Assembly (NCBI GenBank): GCA_964640665.1
Contig: CAZXHT010000007.1
Coordinates: 1 to 64,000 of the forward strand
DNA from: DATKYQ01 sp964640665
GTDB lineage: Bacteria; Myxococcota; B64-G9
Reading direction: 5' to 3'
Length of the DNA stretch: 64,000 nucleotides
Position 1 is the first letter of the stretch, and each line of letters starts with the position of its first letter. Shown here in pieces: positions 33,284 to 43,200 of this stretch. The notes beneath the pieces were generated by a model, which ran no database searches, was not told the origin of the DNA, and saw only the letters and a program-made list of their open reading frames with translations. The translations under genes and the position numbers were made by a program.

Positions 33284-34162
33284 CTAGGCCGTTGCCTGAG
33301 ACGAGGGCACTAAAAAGCGCAGATCCAGCCCGCCCTCGGACAAATGAACTGGAAACACCACGTGGATCGTGCCTTCCTGCGCTTGGGGAATCGCGGGGAG
33401 TGTCTCCGGCGGGGCGATGTCGATTTGCATGCCCGCCTGCGCCAACTTGGCCGCGGCGTTGCCGCAAATAATGTTGCAGAATTCCTTGACCGCGTCCTCG
33501 ACCACCGCTTCCGACTCACGGGTGGCGTCTTCCTTCAGTATGGCGGTGGCGATCAGCACGGCCACGTCGCTGGACACGCTTAGCACGTAGCGCAACGGCA
33601 CACCGCCGTCGAACGGCAAGGCGATCGACAGGTGGTATTCACCTGTGTGTCCGTCACTGCCGTCGCCTATCGCCCCGGCGCCGACCTTGATGGGAATTCC
33701 CACCACGCGGATGAACATCTTGCGGGTCAGGTCGACGCTTGCCTCCAGGACGGGAGCCACCTGCAGCCCCTCGGGAACGTCCACCTTCTCGAGCGCGTAG
33801 CGCGCCTGTTCTTCCTGGAAGATGGCCAGTTCGCGCTCCAGGATGTCCTCGGTAATGTGTCCCAACTCCAGAAGCGCCTCGCCGAGATACAGGTGGTTGT
33901 TCTTCTGGAAAGTCAGGATCTCACGGGCCTGCTCCTGTGTCAGCAGGTCCATGGACACCGCCAGGTCGGCGAACTTGACGTCCTTGGCCTTCTGTTGTTC
34001 GTTGATTTGCTCTACCTGCTCCTCGGAGAGGTACTTCTTGCTTACGGCCAGCATGCCGAATCTCAGGTTGCGGTATTCCTGAAGCTCCAGGGCCTCGATC
34101 AGCTGACCGCGCGTAATCACCCAGCGATCGATCAGGAACTCCCCGAAAAACTGGATGCCCAT
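33284..34162 (-). CDS. CheX-like phosphatase-domain protein with N-terminal helical repeats
   Basis: The first ~140 of 292 residues contain repeated helix pairs starting FGEFLIDRWVITRGQLIEAL and similar to the MshEN/GspE-N-type motif (LLTQEQAREILTFQ; LYLGEALLELGHITEDILE). The C-terminal half resembles CheX, including VKEFCNIICGNAAAKLAQAG; CheX uses an E-x2-N pair to dephosphorylate CheY-P. MshEN modules can bind c-di-GMP, but the binding residues are not certain here. The gene follows the receiver protein after 4 bp, making that protein the likely target. Confidence 0.75.
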   Translation of the reverse strand: MGIQFFGEFLIDRWVITRGQLIEALELQEYRNLRFGMLAVSKKYLSEEQVEQINEQQKAKDVKFADLAVSMDLLTQEQAREILTFQKNNHLYLGEALLELGHITEDILERELAIFQEEQARYALEKVDVPEGLQVAPVLEASVDLTRKMFIRVVGIPIKVGAGAIGDGSDGHTGEYHLSIALPFDGGVPLRYVLSVSSDVAVLIATAILKEDATRESEAVVEDAVKEFCNIICGNAAAKLAQAGMQIDIAPPETLPAIPQAQEGTIHVVFPVHLSEGGLDLRFLVPSSQATA

Positions 34163-34166
34163 TGAA

Positions 34167-34541
34167 CTACTCCTGCTCGAAGATCTTGTCCAGGATCGAC
34201 TTGACCTTGTCGGCCTCGAAAGGTTTCGAAACGACGGCGCGAGCGCCGAGCCGAATCGCCTCTTCAACTTTATGACCCACCCCGCCGACAGACGAGACGA
34301 CCACGACGCGGGCTTCGGGATCGAGCCGGACAATCGTTCTCAGCGACTGGATGCCGTCCATCATCGGCATGACGATGTCCATCATGACCACGTCCGGCTC
34401 GAGTGTTTTGAACAACTTGACGGCCTCGGCGCCGTTCTTGGCGTGTCCAATCACCTCGAAGCCGCCAAAGCCTTCAATGATCTTGGTCAACCGGCGCGCA
34501 ATCGCCACACTGTCATCGACCACCAATATCTTACGACTCAT
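34167..34541 (-). CDS. Single-domain CheY-like response regulator
   Basis: This 124-residue receiver has the acidic pair Asp9-Asp10, phospho-acceptor Asp55 (VVMMDIVMP), a conserved Ser (VVSS) and Lys (VSKPFEA). It has no output domain, so it acts by protein contact. The following gene encodes a CheX-like phosphatase candidate, giving a compact phospho-switch. The ATG at 34541 is the receiver's own start; a longer frame upstream looks non-native. Confidence 0.92.
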   Translation of the reverse strand: MSRKILVVDDSVAIARRLTKIIEGFGGFEVIGHAKNGAEAVKLFKTLEPDVVMMDIVMPMMDGIQSLRTIVRLDPEARVVVVSSVGGVGHKVEEAIRLGARAVVSKPFEADKVKSILDKIFEQE

Positions 34542-34672
34542 GGAAAACCCCATTCCGCGGCGTCTTTCCATTCAGAAAACACCGCCTTTTCCATAGACTA
34601 TTTCCACCCCCATATGCCAGTCAATGATAGGTTGGCCCATTGACGAGAGTCAAGAAATTACGCGCAACCAGG

Positions 34673-34700
34673 TTGTGACAGCCGGCAATTGTGCTAGACT
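34673..34700 (+). promoter_or_regulatory. Promoter of the envelope protein gene at 34719
   Basis: TTGTGA (34673-34678) and TAGACT (34695-34700) are 16 bp apart, with an upstream TG giving an extended -10 (TGCTAGACT). A CAGGAGG ribosome site follows before the ATG at 34719. Confidence 0.5.
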
Positions 34701-34718
34701 ACATTCAGGAGGCTTGCC

Positions 34719-35924
34719 ATGAACAGGTTTACAGGCATCCTGCTCGCGTGCCTGCTTTCGGCGGTCCCGGCCCGGGCACAAGAGAAAGCGGCCAATGCTG
34801 AAGAACCCGGCACGCGGGGCGAAAAGCCAATCGCCGCATTCCTGGTCGTCCTGGACGAGCCGCTTGCCGCGCTCGATTCGCTGGCGCTGATTCGTCCAGA
34901 GGGAACGGGCACTGTCGAGGATCTTTCGGGCCTCGAAGCAGAAATCGAGAGCTACCTGGCGAGCAAGAAGACAGCGCGCCTGATCCCGGCCGGTCAGGTC
35001 TTTACGAAAGTGGGCCCCGAATTCGAGGTGTCCGCCAAGGGCATCGCCGGTGTGGCCGAGAAGGTCGGGGCCGCCGCCGCCCTGTTCCCCCGCGTATTCA
35101 AGACCGAAAACAACTACGACCTGCAGCTGTGGCTGGTCGACGCGAAAGGCAAGGTCCTGCTGGACAAAACAGTATCGCTCTCTGCACTGCCCACCGCGGC
35201 CGCCGCTCCCACGCTGACAAACCCGCCGAGTGAATTACCGCCGCCGTCTACACGGCCCGCGAGTCCGCCCGGCCCGGATCCCGAGGCCGTCGAGGCCTAT
35301 TACCACAGGGCTTTGTCGCTGGCGCCGAGGCAGCGGGTTGCCGGGCAAGGCGCTGCGATTGGAATCTCGACAGGACACGTCTCCCTCGGAATGTCAGCCG
35401 CCCCGGTGATCGTCAACGACTGGATGGTGCTCGAAGGGGCCAAGCCTATCAGCGAGCCCCTGCTGGCCAAGTTGGCAGGCCAAGACGAGATCGGCAAGCG
35501 CATCGAGAGAGATATCGGAGTGATCAAGACCTATCGGAACATCGGCATCGGTATGACGCTGGCCGGTTTCGTAGCCGCGGGCGTAGCCGCCCCTTTCTTC
35601 AAACAGGGATCCGACCAGGGGCTTACGTCGGCCGGCGTGGCGGTCGGTGTCGGTACGGCCGTGGGAGCGGCAGGACTGGTCGTCTGGCTGATCTACGGGC
35701 CCCAGGCGGCCCGGGCAACCAGCCCCTATCCCAGCCGGCACCTGGTCACCCAGGATGAGGCCCAGGAGATGATCGAAGTCTACAACTCCCGCCTGCGCCG
35801 GGAACTGGACCTGGCCGCTCCCGAAACTCCCCCCTGCGCGGCCAATGAGACGACGCAGTTCGAGTTAATGCTGCTTCCCGATCCACGCGGCGGCGCCGTC
35901 GCCTCACTGGGTTTCAGATTCTGA
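34719..35924 (+). CDS. Envelope protein with two central membrane segments, unknown function
   Basis: This 401-residue protein has a signal peptide (GILLACLLSAVPARA), a domain of about 130 residues that looks like the CsgG/TolB-like nucleoside-binding type fold (VAEKVGAAAALFPRVF, LQLWLVDAKGKVLLDKTV), a Pro-rich linker, then two hydrophobic helices (NIGIGMTLAGFVAAGVAAPF; VGVGTAVGAAGLVVWLIYG). Its 3' end overlaps the convergent response regulator gene by 21 bp. I do not recognise a defined family. Confidence 0.7.
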   Translation: MNRFTGILLACLLSAVPARAQEKAANAEEPGTRGEKPIAAFLVVLDEPLAALDSLALIRPEGTGTVEDLSGLEAEIESYLASKKTARLIPAGQVFTKVGPEFEVSAKGIAGVAEKVGAAAALFPRVFKTENNYDLQLWLVDAKGKVLLDKTVSLSALPTAAAAPTLTNPPSELPPPSTRPASPPGPDPEAVEAYYHRALSLAPRQRVAGQGAAIGISTGHVSLGMSAAPVIVNDWMVLEGAKPISEPLLAKLAGQDEIGKRIERDIGVIKTYRNIGIGMTLAGFVAAGVAAPFFKQGSDQGLTSAGVAVGVGTAVGAAGLVVWLIYGPQAARATSPYPSRHLVTQDEAQEMIEVYNSRLRRELDLAAPETPPCAANETTQFELMLLPDPRGGAVASLGFRF

Positions 35925-36659
35925 AAGACCGTCCTGGTACACGGAGCGCACCAGTTCGATCATGCGCTCAATCAGCCTGTCGCTGACGGCCGCGGCCAAC
36001 ACCTCGGCCATCAGGCCGAGCAGTTCGTCGCGGTTCGAGGCCTTGATGATCTCGTCCAGGCGGTCGGCCAGTCCCTCGGCCACCGCCGTGTCCAATTTGT
36101 CCCTGAGGATACCCACCAGGTCCAGCGGGCTCGAGACGGTATCGTCCGAGGTAACCTCGTTCCCGAAGCTGGAGTCGATCGGACCGCCGGATTCAATCTC
36201 CCCGCTTGCGGCCGCGGGTTGCGCTAAAGGCGCCTCGGGCTCGTCGAGATCGAACTCGATCTCGCCTTCTTCCGCCTGCTCCTTCGTGATCGGCAGGTAC
36301 TTCTCGACCAGGGCCATGAGTTGCTGGGCCTTGACCGGCTTCGGCAAGGCCTCATCGACCCGGGTGGCGGCCTTGACCTTGCGAGCCACCTCCTCGCGAG
36401 CCGACGAGAGGATGACAATTTTAGCGCCCTCGGCCAATTTCTTCTGCTCTAGCGCTTTCACGAACTGGTACCCGTTCAGGCGCGGCATGACCAGGTCGAG
36501 CAGGATCAGGTCCGGCGCCAGGCGGGCCACTTTCGCCAGTGCCTCCAGTCCGTCCTTGGCGGAGCGCACCTGGTAACCTAAAGGCTGCAATACGCCGGTG
36601 ATGAACTTGCGCACGGTGGGATTGTCGTCGACAACCAGAATCTGTTTTCCAGACGCCAT
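35904..36659 (-). CDS. Response regulator with C-terminal helical domain
   Basis: This 251-residue protein has a receiver domain at residues 5-120 with phospho-acceptor Asp55 (LILLDLVMP) and the conserved Lys in LPKPVKA. The remaining ~130 residues are an acidic linker and a helical region (LVGILRDKLDTAVAEGLADR, LIERMIELVRSVYQ) of no recognised output type. It is the last gene of the operon beginning at 39157, so it may convey signals sensed by the cyclic-nucleotide-binding protein. Confidence 0.85.
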   Translation of the reverse strand: MASGKQILVVDDNPTVRKFITGVLQPLGYQVRSAKDGLEALAKVARLAPDLILLDLVMPRLNGYQFVKALEQKKLAEGAKIVILSSAREEVARKVKAATRVDEALPKPVKAQQLMALVEKYLPITKEQAEEGEIEFDLDEPEAPLAQPAAASGEIESGGPIDSSFGNEVTSDDTVSSPLDLVGILRDKLDTAVAEGLADRLDEIIKASNRDELLGLMAEVLAAAVSDRLIERMIELVRSVYQDGLSESETQ

Positions 36660-36688
36660 CTCTGCCTTTCCTCCCCATTCGACAGGCA

Positions 36689-37786
36689 CTATCGAATCGG
36701 AGTACCGAAGCGTAGCACCTTTCCGTCGCGTAGCGCCACAGCCAGCGTCCCGTCGGCCGGGCTGATCGCCAGGTCGTCCACCGCCGAGCGGGAACCGACG
36801 TCAAGGACACCCTTGCGCCTCCACGAACCCGGCTCGTAGACGTAGATCTTTCCGCCCTCGGCGCCGACCAGCAGCGTCTTGTCGTCCGGCCCGAAGGCCG
36901 CGCAGAAGTGGTATGCACCGACCATGATGCGCTTCAGGTAGGAACCCTGGCCGCTGTAAACAGAGAAAGACACGCTTCCGTCGGCGGTGACGATCCAGCG
37001 GCCGGCCTTGTCGAAAGCCAGGAAATGGGCGTCGTGATTCTCGTCGCCCTGTTGGTTTTCCAGGTTGCCCTGCGCACCCCAGAATTTCAGATACGAAACG
37101 CCGTCGCTCATGCAACCGGCCGAGCTCACCCAGCCCGGGGCGTCCTTGCGCCGGTAAACGCGGCGCTGGCGGCAACCAATGTCCATAAAGACTGCTTCCT
37201 TTTTCCCCGTTTTCACGTTCCACAATTTCAGGGCGAAGTCGTCGCCGGCCGTCACGACCTTCTCGCCGTCCTTCGCAAATGCGGCCCAGTTCATCAGAGG
37301 CTTTGGGGTGGCTGCGTAGATCTGCAGCTCTTCGTCGGTCATGTCCTTCTCACGCGGCGGCTTGTCGCGCAGAACCTTGACCGGCTTGCCCGTCGCAACC
37401 TCCCAGATGCGCGCCGTCTGGTCCTTGGAGACACTGACGATCAGCTTGCCGTCCGGAGAGAAGTCGGCCATCATCACGTCATCGTCGTGGCCGGTAAGCG
37501 CATGCACCAGCTTCCCCTCTGCTATGTTCCACAGCTTGACCAGCTTGTCCTTACCGGTGCTGACCAGCAAACTGCCGTCGGGCGAGAAGGCCACGTGCAA
37601 GGCGCTCTTCTCGTGCTTGCCGATCTCGACGGGAGTCAAACCACTATATGGATTGTGTGGCTTTTTCTTCTCCTTCTCCTTCACCTGCCCGGCATCGGCC
37701 GGAGTTTTCTCGGCCGGCTGATTGCCGCCGGAAGTGCAAGCCGCGATCCAAAAACATGTCACTAGCATGTAAATCGACCGTTTCAT
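36689..37786 (-). CDS. WD40-repeat lipoprotein
   Basis: This 365-residue protein has a lipobox (CFWIAAC) and a Lys-rich linker. At least four WD40-type blades follow (HVAFSPDGSLLVSTGKDKLV, ADFSPDGKLIVSVSKDQTAR, AAFAKDGEKVVTAGDDFALK, AAFGPDDKTLLVGAEGGKIY). The beta-propeller is probably a periplasmic or surface interaction scaffold. AGGAGG precedes the ATG, which lies 9 bp after the stop of the cyclic-nucleotide-binding gene. Confidence 0.88.
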   Translation of the reverse strand: MKRSIYMLVTCFWIAACTSGGNQPAEKTPADAGQVKEKEKKKPHNPYSGLTPVEIGKHEKSALHVAFSPDGSLLVSTGKDKLVKLWNIAEGKLVHALTGHDDDVMMADFSPDGKLIVSVSKDQTARIWEVATGKPVKVLRDKPPREKDMTDEELQIYAATPKPLMNWAAFAKDGEKVVTAGDDFALKLWNVKTGKKEAVFMDIGCRQRRVYRRKDAPGWVSSAGCMSDGVSYLKFWGAQGNLENQQGDENHDAHFLAFDKAGRWIVTADGSVSFSVYSGQGSYLKRIMVGAYHFCAAFGPDDKTLLVGAEGGKIYVYEPGSWRRKGVLDVGSRSAVDDLAISPADGTLAVALRDGKVLRFGTPIR

Positions 37787-37795
37787 GCCGCCTCC

Positions 37796-39157
37796 TCACT
37801 GAACCGCCAGCTTGGCGGTAGTCTCGCGCAAGCGCTGGCAAAGTGTTCGCACGAACACCCTGAGCACCCTGACGGCGAACTTGTCGTTTGCCTGCAAGAA
37901 ACGCAGGAAGTTGTCACGCGAAATCTCGAACGCCAGCACCGGCTCCTTGGCAACCACCCGCGCCGAAGTCGGGCTTTCGTCCACCAAAGCCATCTCTCCG
38001 ACATGATCGCCCGCGCCCAGTTCGGCCACGGCCGTCTGGCTCTCACCCTCGACCCTGAGCACGGCAACCTTGCCCGAACGCAGCACGTACAAGGCCATTC
38101 CGGGCCGACCTTGCTCTATCAAAATCTCGCCCGGCTGAAATGACCGCTCGGCGCAGACGTTGTAGAAGGCCTTCATCTCCGAAAGCGGCATGTCCGTAAA
38201 GAGCGGGATTTTCTGCAAGAAGTCGAAACCCTCCATGACGCTGACGATCTGCGATTGCGGCTCGCCCCCCGCTGTCAGGTCGACTTCCAGATCGATCTCC
38301 TCGTCCGGCCCGGCCGGTTGAATCACCTCGGACAACGGCGCCGTTTCGCCCGCGCCGATCTCGGCAAGCTTCTCGCCGACGTCCTTGTACGAGATGTCGA
38401 AATTCAGAAGCTGCTGGTAGATGTTGCGGGAGACCTCGATTCTACCGGCAATCTTGTGCAGGCCGGCCAGGTGATAGTAGAACTCGGCCGTGTCCTGCCC
38501 CACCGGACGGCCCTTGATGACGTTGAGGATCTTCTTGACCGCCAGGTCGACATAACCGTTGCGGGCCAGGATGTCGCCGATTAAAATCGTGGCCTGGTCG
38601 AAGCTGTCTTCATCGGCCTGGACCTTCTGCAACAGTTCCATCGATTTTCGATACTTGCCGAGCTCGTGGTAGAGCTTACCCGAGATGAAGTAGTTTACCG
38701 CTTTTTCGTAGTTGGCCGCCGCCCGGGAGAAGTTCTTGACCTTCAGGAAAAGCTCCGCCGCCTGGCGGTAGTTCTGGTTGCGCTCGAACATCTCGGCGGC
38801 TTTCTCGAAGTTCTCGACCTCGGCGTACATCTCGGCGGCGCTCTGGTAGTCGTCGCTCTGTTCGTAAAGCTGGGCCGCCTTCTCGGTCTCGCCCAGGTTC
38901 TCGCAGCACAAGGCGGCTTTATCGAAATCCCTGGCCCTGAAGAACATATTGGCCACAAGCTTCTGCAGGCGCGGATGTGTCTTGACCTTGTTGATCAATA
39001 CGTAGCCGATATCTTCCTGGCAGCGCGAGTAGACATCGGCCGCCTCGGCCACCTTGCCCTCGTTGAGCATCTTCGAAAGCCCGGTAATCACCTGGGCGGC
39101 TGTCAGAAACGTGTTTCCCTCGCCCTCGCGACCCTTGATCGTTACGCTCTCGGCCAT
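37796..39157 (-). CDS. TPR protein with C-terminal cyclic-nucleotide-binding domain
   Basis: This 453-residue protein has about 300 residues of tandem helical repeats rich in KAAEMFERNQNYRQAAELF-type units, likely TPR or Sel1-like. A cNMP-binding domain follows from about residue 315 (LFTDMPLSEMKAFYNVCAER, FQPGEILIEQGRPGMALYVL, GEMALVDESPTSARVVA). The phosphate-binding cassette retains GEMAL and Arg. It lacks a DNA-binding domain, so output is probably through protein contacts. It heads a three-gene operon with the WD40 lipoprotein and a response regulator. Its first 47 codons are duplicated at 48167-48307. Confidence 0.85.
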   Translation of the reverse strand: MAESVTIKGREGEGNTFLTAAQVITGLSKMLNEGKVAEAADVYSRCQEDIGYVLINKVKTHPRLQKLVANMFFRARDFDKAALCCENLGETEKAAQLYEQSDDYQSAAEMYAEVENFEKAAEMFERNQNYRQAAELFLKVKNFSRAAANYEKAVNYFISGKLYHELGKYRKSMELLQKVQADEDSFDQATILIGDILARNGYVDLAVKKILNVIKGRPVGQDTAEFYYHLAGLHKIAGRIEVSRNIYQQLLNFDISYKDVGEKLAEIGAGETAPLSEVIQPAGPDEEIDLEVDLTAGGEPQSQIVSVMEGFDFLQKIPLFTDMPLSEMKAFYNVCAERSFQPGEILIEQGRPGMALYVLRSGKVAVLRVEGESQTAVAELGAGDHVGEMALVDESPTSARVVAKEPVLAFEISRDNFLRFLQANDKFAVRVLRVFVRTLCQRLRETTAKLAVQ

Positions 39158-39223
39158 CTGGCGACCTCCTCATGCAAGCTGGATGGCCAATGGATACCAC
39201 CGCCCTTCGGGGGGTGTCAACCG
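39017..39223. repeat. Left copy of a 207-bp direct repeat flanking the island
   Basis: Bases 39017-39223 are identical to 48167-48373, with a constant offset of 9150. The repeat contains the first 47 codons of the gene ending at 37796, its ribosome site and 66 bp upstream. A near-perfect hairpin (CACCGCCC-TTC-GGGGGGTG, 39200-39218) lies near its right end. Confidence 0.9.
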
Positions 39224-39241
39224 CGGCACACATTACGCCAT

Positions 39242-39284
39242 TTGACAAAACCACCATATTTTATTGTAAAATTTATTGTGGAGG
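39242..39284 (+). promoter_or_regulatory. Promoter region of hicBA module 2
   Basis: TTGACA (39242-39247) is followed after 17 bp by TGTAAA (39265-39270). The repeated word TTTATTGT occurs twice at 12-bp spacing across the -10 region, a possible site for the HicB repressor. The stretch is strikingly AT-rich compared with its surroundings. Confidence 0.45.
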
Positions 39285-39354
39285 AGCACCTTAGCTGGTA
39301 TTCATCTCAGATACGGAAAGGTGCCGTGTGGTACCAGACGCGCGGAGGGAGAAC

Positions 39355-39759
39355 GTGACGCCGGAAAATCGAAGAATTGGCGGATTGCTGAGGGTGACTC
39401 GAATCGGCCCGAATCGTTTCTCCATTGATGCTCATCTGTCGGGCTACATCTTTCTGGATCCAGACACGGGTCTTTGGGTGGCCTACTGTCGGGAGTTGGA
39501 CATATCGTCCTGCGGAGAGGATGCGGATAAGGCACTTAAGAACATCCAAGAAGCACAGGAACTCTTCTTTCAATCCTGCCTTGATCGAGGAGTTCTTGAC
39601 AAGGCTCTTGCGGAACTCAACTGGGTCTGCGGAACACCAGGTGACGAAATTCTCGCATGTGATGAAGACACATTGCCCGAAGTGCCGCCTGCATTCATGG
39701 TTGCCGACATCATGCGACGCGGCCTCGAGTGGTCCAACGCAATCTCCTGGACAGGTTGA
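39355..39759 (+). CDS. hicB: HicB-family antitoxin (module 2)
   Basis: This 134-residue protein has the HicB core (YIFLDPDTGLWVAYCRELD, SSCGEDADKALKNIQEAQEL) and a longer C-terminal region. The GTG at 39355 was chosen because GGAGGGA precedes it by a normal distance; a GTG at 39328 lacks a site. The order here is antitoxin first, the reverse of module 1. The stop is immediately followed by the toxin start. Confidence 0.8.
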   Translation: MTPENRRIGGLLRVTRIGPNRFSIDAHLSGYIFLDPDTGLWVAYCRELDISSCGEDADKALKNIQEAQELFFQSCLDRGVLDKALAELNWVCGTPGDEILACDEDTLPEVPPAFMVADIMRRGLEWSNAISWTG

Positions 39760-40002
39760 GTGTCGAGAATCCCCAAGCACAGTGGCCGAGACATGGTCAA
39801 AGTACTCAAGGTCTTCGGGTTCAAGGCAGGTCGCCAGAAGGGTTCTCATGTCCCAATGACGAAGGATGGCTCTCCCAGGCCTGTTGTTGTTCCTATGTAT
39901 TCAGATCTGCCGGATTTTATTGTGTCCAACAATCTGCGCGCAGCCGATATTGATCGCAAGGACTACATCTACGTGCTCAAAAAGGGGCGACTACCTGGCT
40001 AG
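39760..40002 (+). CDS. hicA: HicA-family toxin (module 2)
   Basis: This 80-residue protein has the HicA signature: SGRDMVKVLKVFGFKAGRQK followed by GSH (KGSHVPMTKDG) with the catalytic His. The GTG start at 39760 abuts the TGA of hicB (39757-39759), so the two are translated in series. Cleavage of mRNA is expected. The module could stabilise the island. Confidence 0.85.
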   Translation: MSRIPKHSGRDMVKVLKVFGFKAGRQKGSHVPMTKDGSPRPVVVPMYSDLPDFIVSNNLRAADIDRKDYIYVLKKGRLPG

Positions 40003-40061
40003 GCCCCGACACCCACGGTAGGTACCTGCGGGGGCGGTTGTCGTGATCGAGCGGGATCGGT

Positions 40062-40074
40062 GGCTACGTCCCTG
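40062..40074 (+). repeat. Solo motif matching the right flank of RAYT element 2
   Basis: GGCTACGTCCCTG recurs almost exactly at 48145-48157 (AGCTACGTCCCTG), the outer end of the RAYT element at the island's right edge. It lies in the otherwise empty 207-bp spacer 40003-40209. It may be a relic REP-like site. Confidence 0.35.
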
Positions 40075-40209
40075 CGTCACCGCGGGGCGAGTTGAGTTCT
40101 TACGGGAATGGCTTGGGCACACGAAACTCATTTTCACCCTTGACGCCCCCCCCCCCTGGGTTTGTTACAATTGGATCGTATAGAAATCCAATCCAGAGGG
40201 GAGAATGTC

Positions 40210-43200
40210 ATGCTAGAGGCAAGACCAACACAACATCGCCTGCTGGCGATGCTGCTTTTGTGGATGCCGTGTGCCCTGATCTTGCCGGCCGGCCGGGTCC
40301 TGGCAGACATTCCGTGCAACTATCCAATCGTCCAGATCGGCTACGAGGCAGACACCTTGCCCGAAGACGATCCACAGGCGCCCTGGCAGCCGTCGACGCC
40401 GGGTGATGTAAGTGCGAGAGTTGAGGACGGGGTGCTGATCATCGAGGCGCTGGTGGAAGGAACCTGGATAACCTACAATCGTGACGAACCGTCCCTGATG
40501 AGAGCTTCCGCATACGCCATGGAGGCAAGACTGTGGTTCGCGGACATCGCCGCGCAACCGACCATTTCACTGGGCACGCTGAAGTTGAAAGACGGCCAGA
40601 AGGAGATCGTCCTGCATTTCCAGGGAGACCAACCACAAAGAGTACAGGTGGAGTTGAGTTCCGGCGAGTCTTTGACCTATGAACTCAACATCGAGGAGCC
40701 TCATGTCTGCCGTATCGAAGCCACAAGGGGCGGGAGCACGGTGATATACGTGGATGGTGAAGCCGTGATCGAGGTAGCCTACGACGATCTTGTCGACAAC
40801 CTGGAAAGCAGCGGCCTGGAGATGGCGGCCTTCAACGCGGCCGAGAGCACGTCGTACTGGGACTATGTAAGGTACTCATTCTGCGCTCCGCCGGAAGAGC
40901 AGCGACCGCCGATCGAGGAGCAGATAGCAAACATGCAAGACGCCGCCGGGCAACTCGACGCCCCCCGGCCGGTCCAACTCTGGCTGCAGGGGCACCTGGA
41001 ACACGCGGGCCAGATAGACGATCCGCTCGAGCAGGGCCGGGCCTTCTACCGCATCGGCCGGCAGCTCTTCATGATGAAGTTCGCGGGAGTCGTCGCTGGC
41101 GACGCGGCAGAATTTGAAACGTTGCTCGACTTCGCGCGCGATACGGTGGCGCCGGAATTGGAACGTCGGGATGGTTACCTGGGCAAGGTCGAGATAACGG
41201 CCGCCCCGATCAAGGTGGCAACGGTGGTACCGGGCCGGGTCGCGGGCAAGATCCGCATCTTCGCGACGGTGAAAGCGAGCACGCAGAACTCACACCATGG
41301 CAACAAGACTCAACTGGGGCTTTTGACCAGGGTTGGAGTCGTGGATATTGGCACGGGGGCGGTCCTGTACATGGCCTCAAATGTGAGCCCACTGCCCCAG
41401 CATTTGCCTGCCGGAAGAACGTTCGAAGTCGGACCCATTGACGTCGAATGGGGGGGAGAGACGAGTGTTGGTGGTTTAGTACAGGCCGGAAAACAGTTCG
41501 ATGTGGATGTCATCGCAGGGCTCGTGCAGGTGGATATTGAATCCGGTGAAATTGTGGGCCAGCTCGACCAGGCGGCGAACCTCGGCCAGATGGGTTCGGC
41601 GCTGACCGACGAGAGCTGCGAGCATGCAACGAGGCACCTGGAGACGGCGGCAACGCCTCTGTTTGACGAGGACATGAGCTGGCAGATGGGTTGGGGGTAC
41701 TTCTTCGTGAACACCGCCCAGTGCGTGCCTGAGCCGGGAGCCGAGCGCTGCGATCCGGTGTTGCATCTTCTCGATCCGCAGAGCGGCGAGGAGCTGGTTT
41801 CGGCGGATGACTGCGCGCTCGACATGCACTATTATCCGAATTCGCCCTCCTGGGCGGAGATAAACTGTTGCACGCCCGATGGCAGATGTGGCGCCGATCG
41901 CTGCCCTGATCTGAGCAGTGACGCGGGGCGCTTGAACCCGTGTCTTGTCACCCAGTTCGAAGGGGATCTGCCACGATTCGTTGTGCATGCCGCGGGCAAC
42001 GCGACGCGGGGAAACGCGCGGCTACAGTATTGGAGAATGGTCTGTGAGCAGGGCCATGAGCAGAGTGGTGTATTTTTCTGCACCCGCATCAGGTATGACC
42101 TGCTTGTCGGACCGTATCCCGCTGCCGTGGGCGGAACCAAGGTCTGCTTCGACAACGGCTGGTACGACGGTGACGAGATGGATGCGATCATTCCCTCGCC
42201 GGAGAAGGCCGATCAAGAACAGGGGATTTCTCCGGCGCATGGTACGGCTTTGTATCTTTTGGACGAAGATGGTGGCTTGGAGCGGGCAGCCGTGGAAAAT
42301 AGCATGGGAGATGGAGCGAGACTTTCTAACCTGGCGTCACGGGATTCAGCGTCAGTTATAGTAGCCAGCACGGGGCAGCAGTCGGGAGCGACGAGTCTGT
42401 ATGTAAACGACGTGTCGCATGCCTCCGAGCGTGACGGCGACGGCCTGGGATACGAACTGGAGAGCGAAATCTGCACAGGCCCCGAGGGTAGCATTTGTCT
42501 GGATCCAGACAACATGGACACGGACGGCGACGGCATTTTCGATGGGTTCGAGGTGCTGGGTATCCGCACAGCGGGGTTGTACACCGAGCAGGATCTTCCC
42601 ACCTGGGGGGCGGATCCGCTACACAAGGATGTTTTCATTGAGACGGATTTTTATAGCAGATGCAGGGGTGAATGGAGTGGTTGCGAATACGACCTACAGT
42701 GTAAGAGTGGTATCTGCGAGGAATATCCAGATGGGCTCGACGGGAGTCCCACGGGGAAGCTCTGTCGTTGCCAAACTGACTCAGATTGCCCGACGCTACC
42801 AGAGTTGCAAGCGGTGAAAGATGATTTTAGATACGCTGAGAAATGTGTGGATGGTTATTGCATGTTCTGCGGGCATTCCATGCATCCGGACGCTGCAGCT
42901 TTTGCCGCCGATATTGCCAAGAGATGCAATGGTGGTCAGGGATTTCTGGAAAACCCGGACGGACGAATGGGGTTTTCCATCCACGTAGATAACATCTATG
43001 CATCCAATAATTCCGTATGGGGAAGCTGGGGCGGCGTAGACTCGGAAGGAGTTCCTACCAGTAGTTCCTATGACGGTTGGCTCAACTACATGAGCCCCAT
43101 TCGTCATGGGATTTTTCATTATGCTCTCGGCATTCCTGCAAACGGAAGCAGCAGCGCCGCCGGATCACCATATTTTCATTACGAACCAAGCGGCCGCCGT

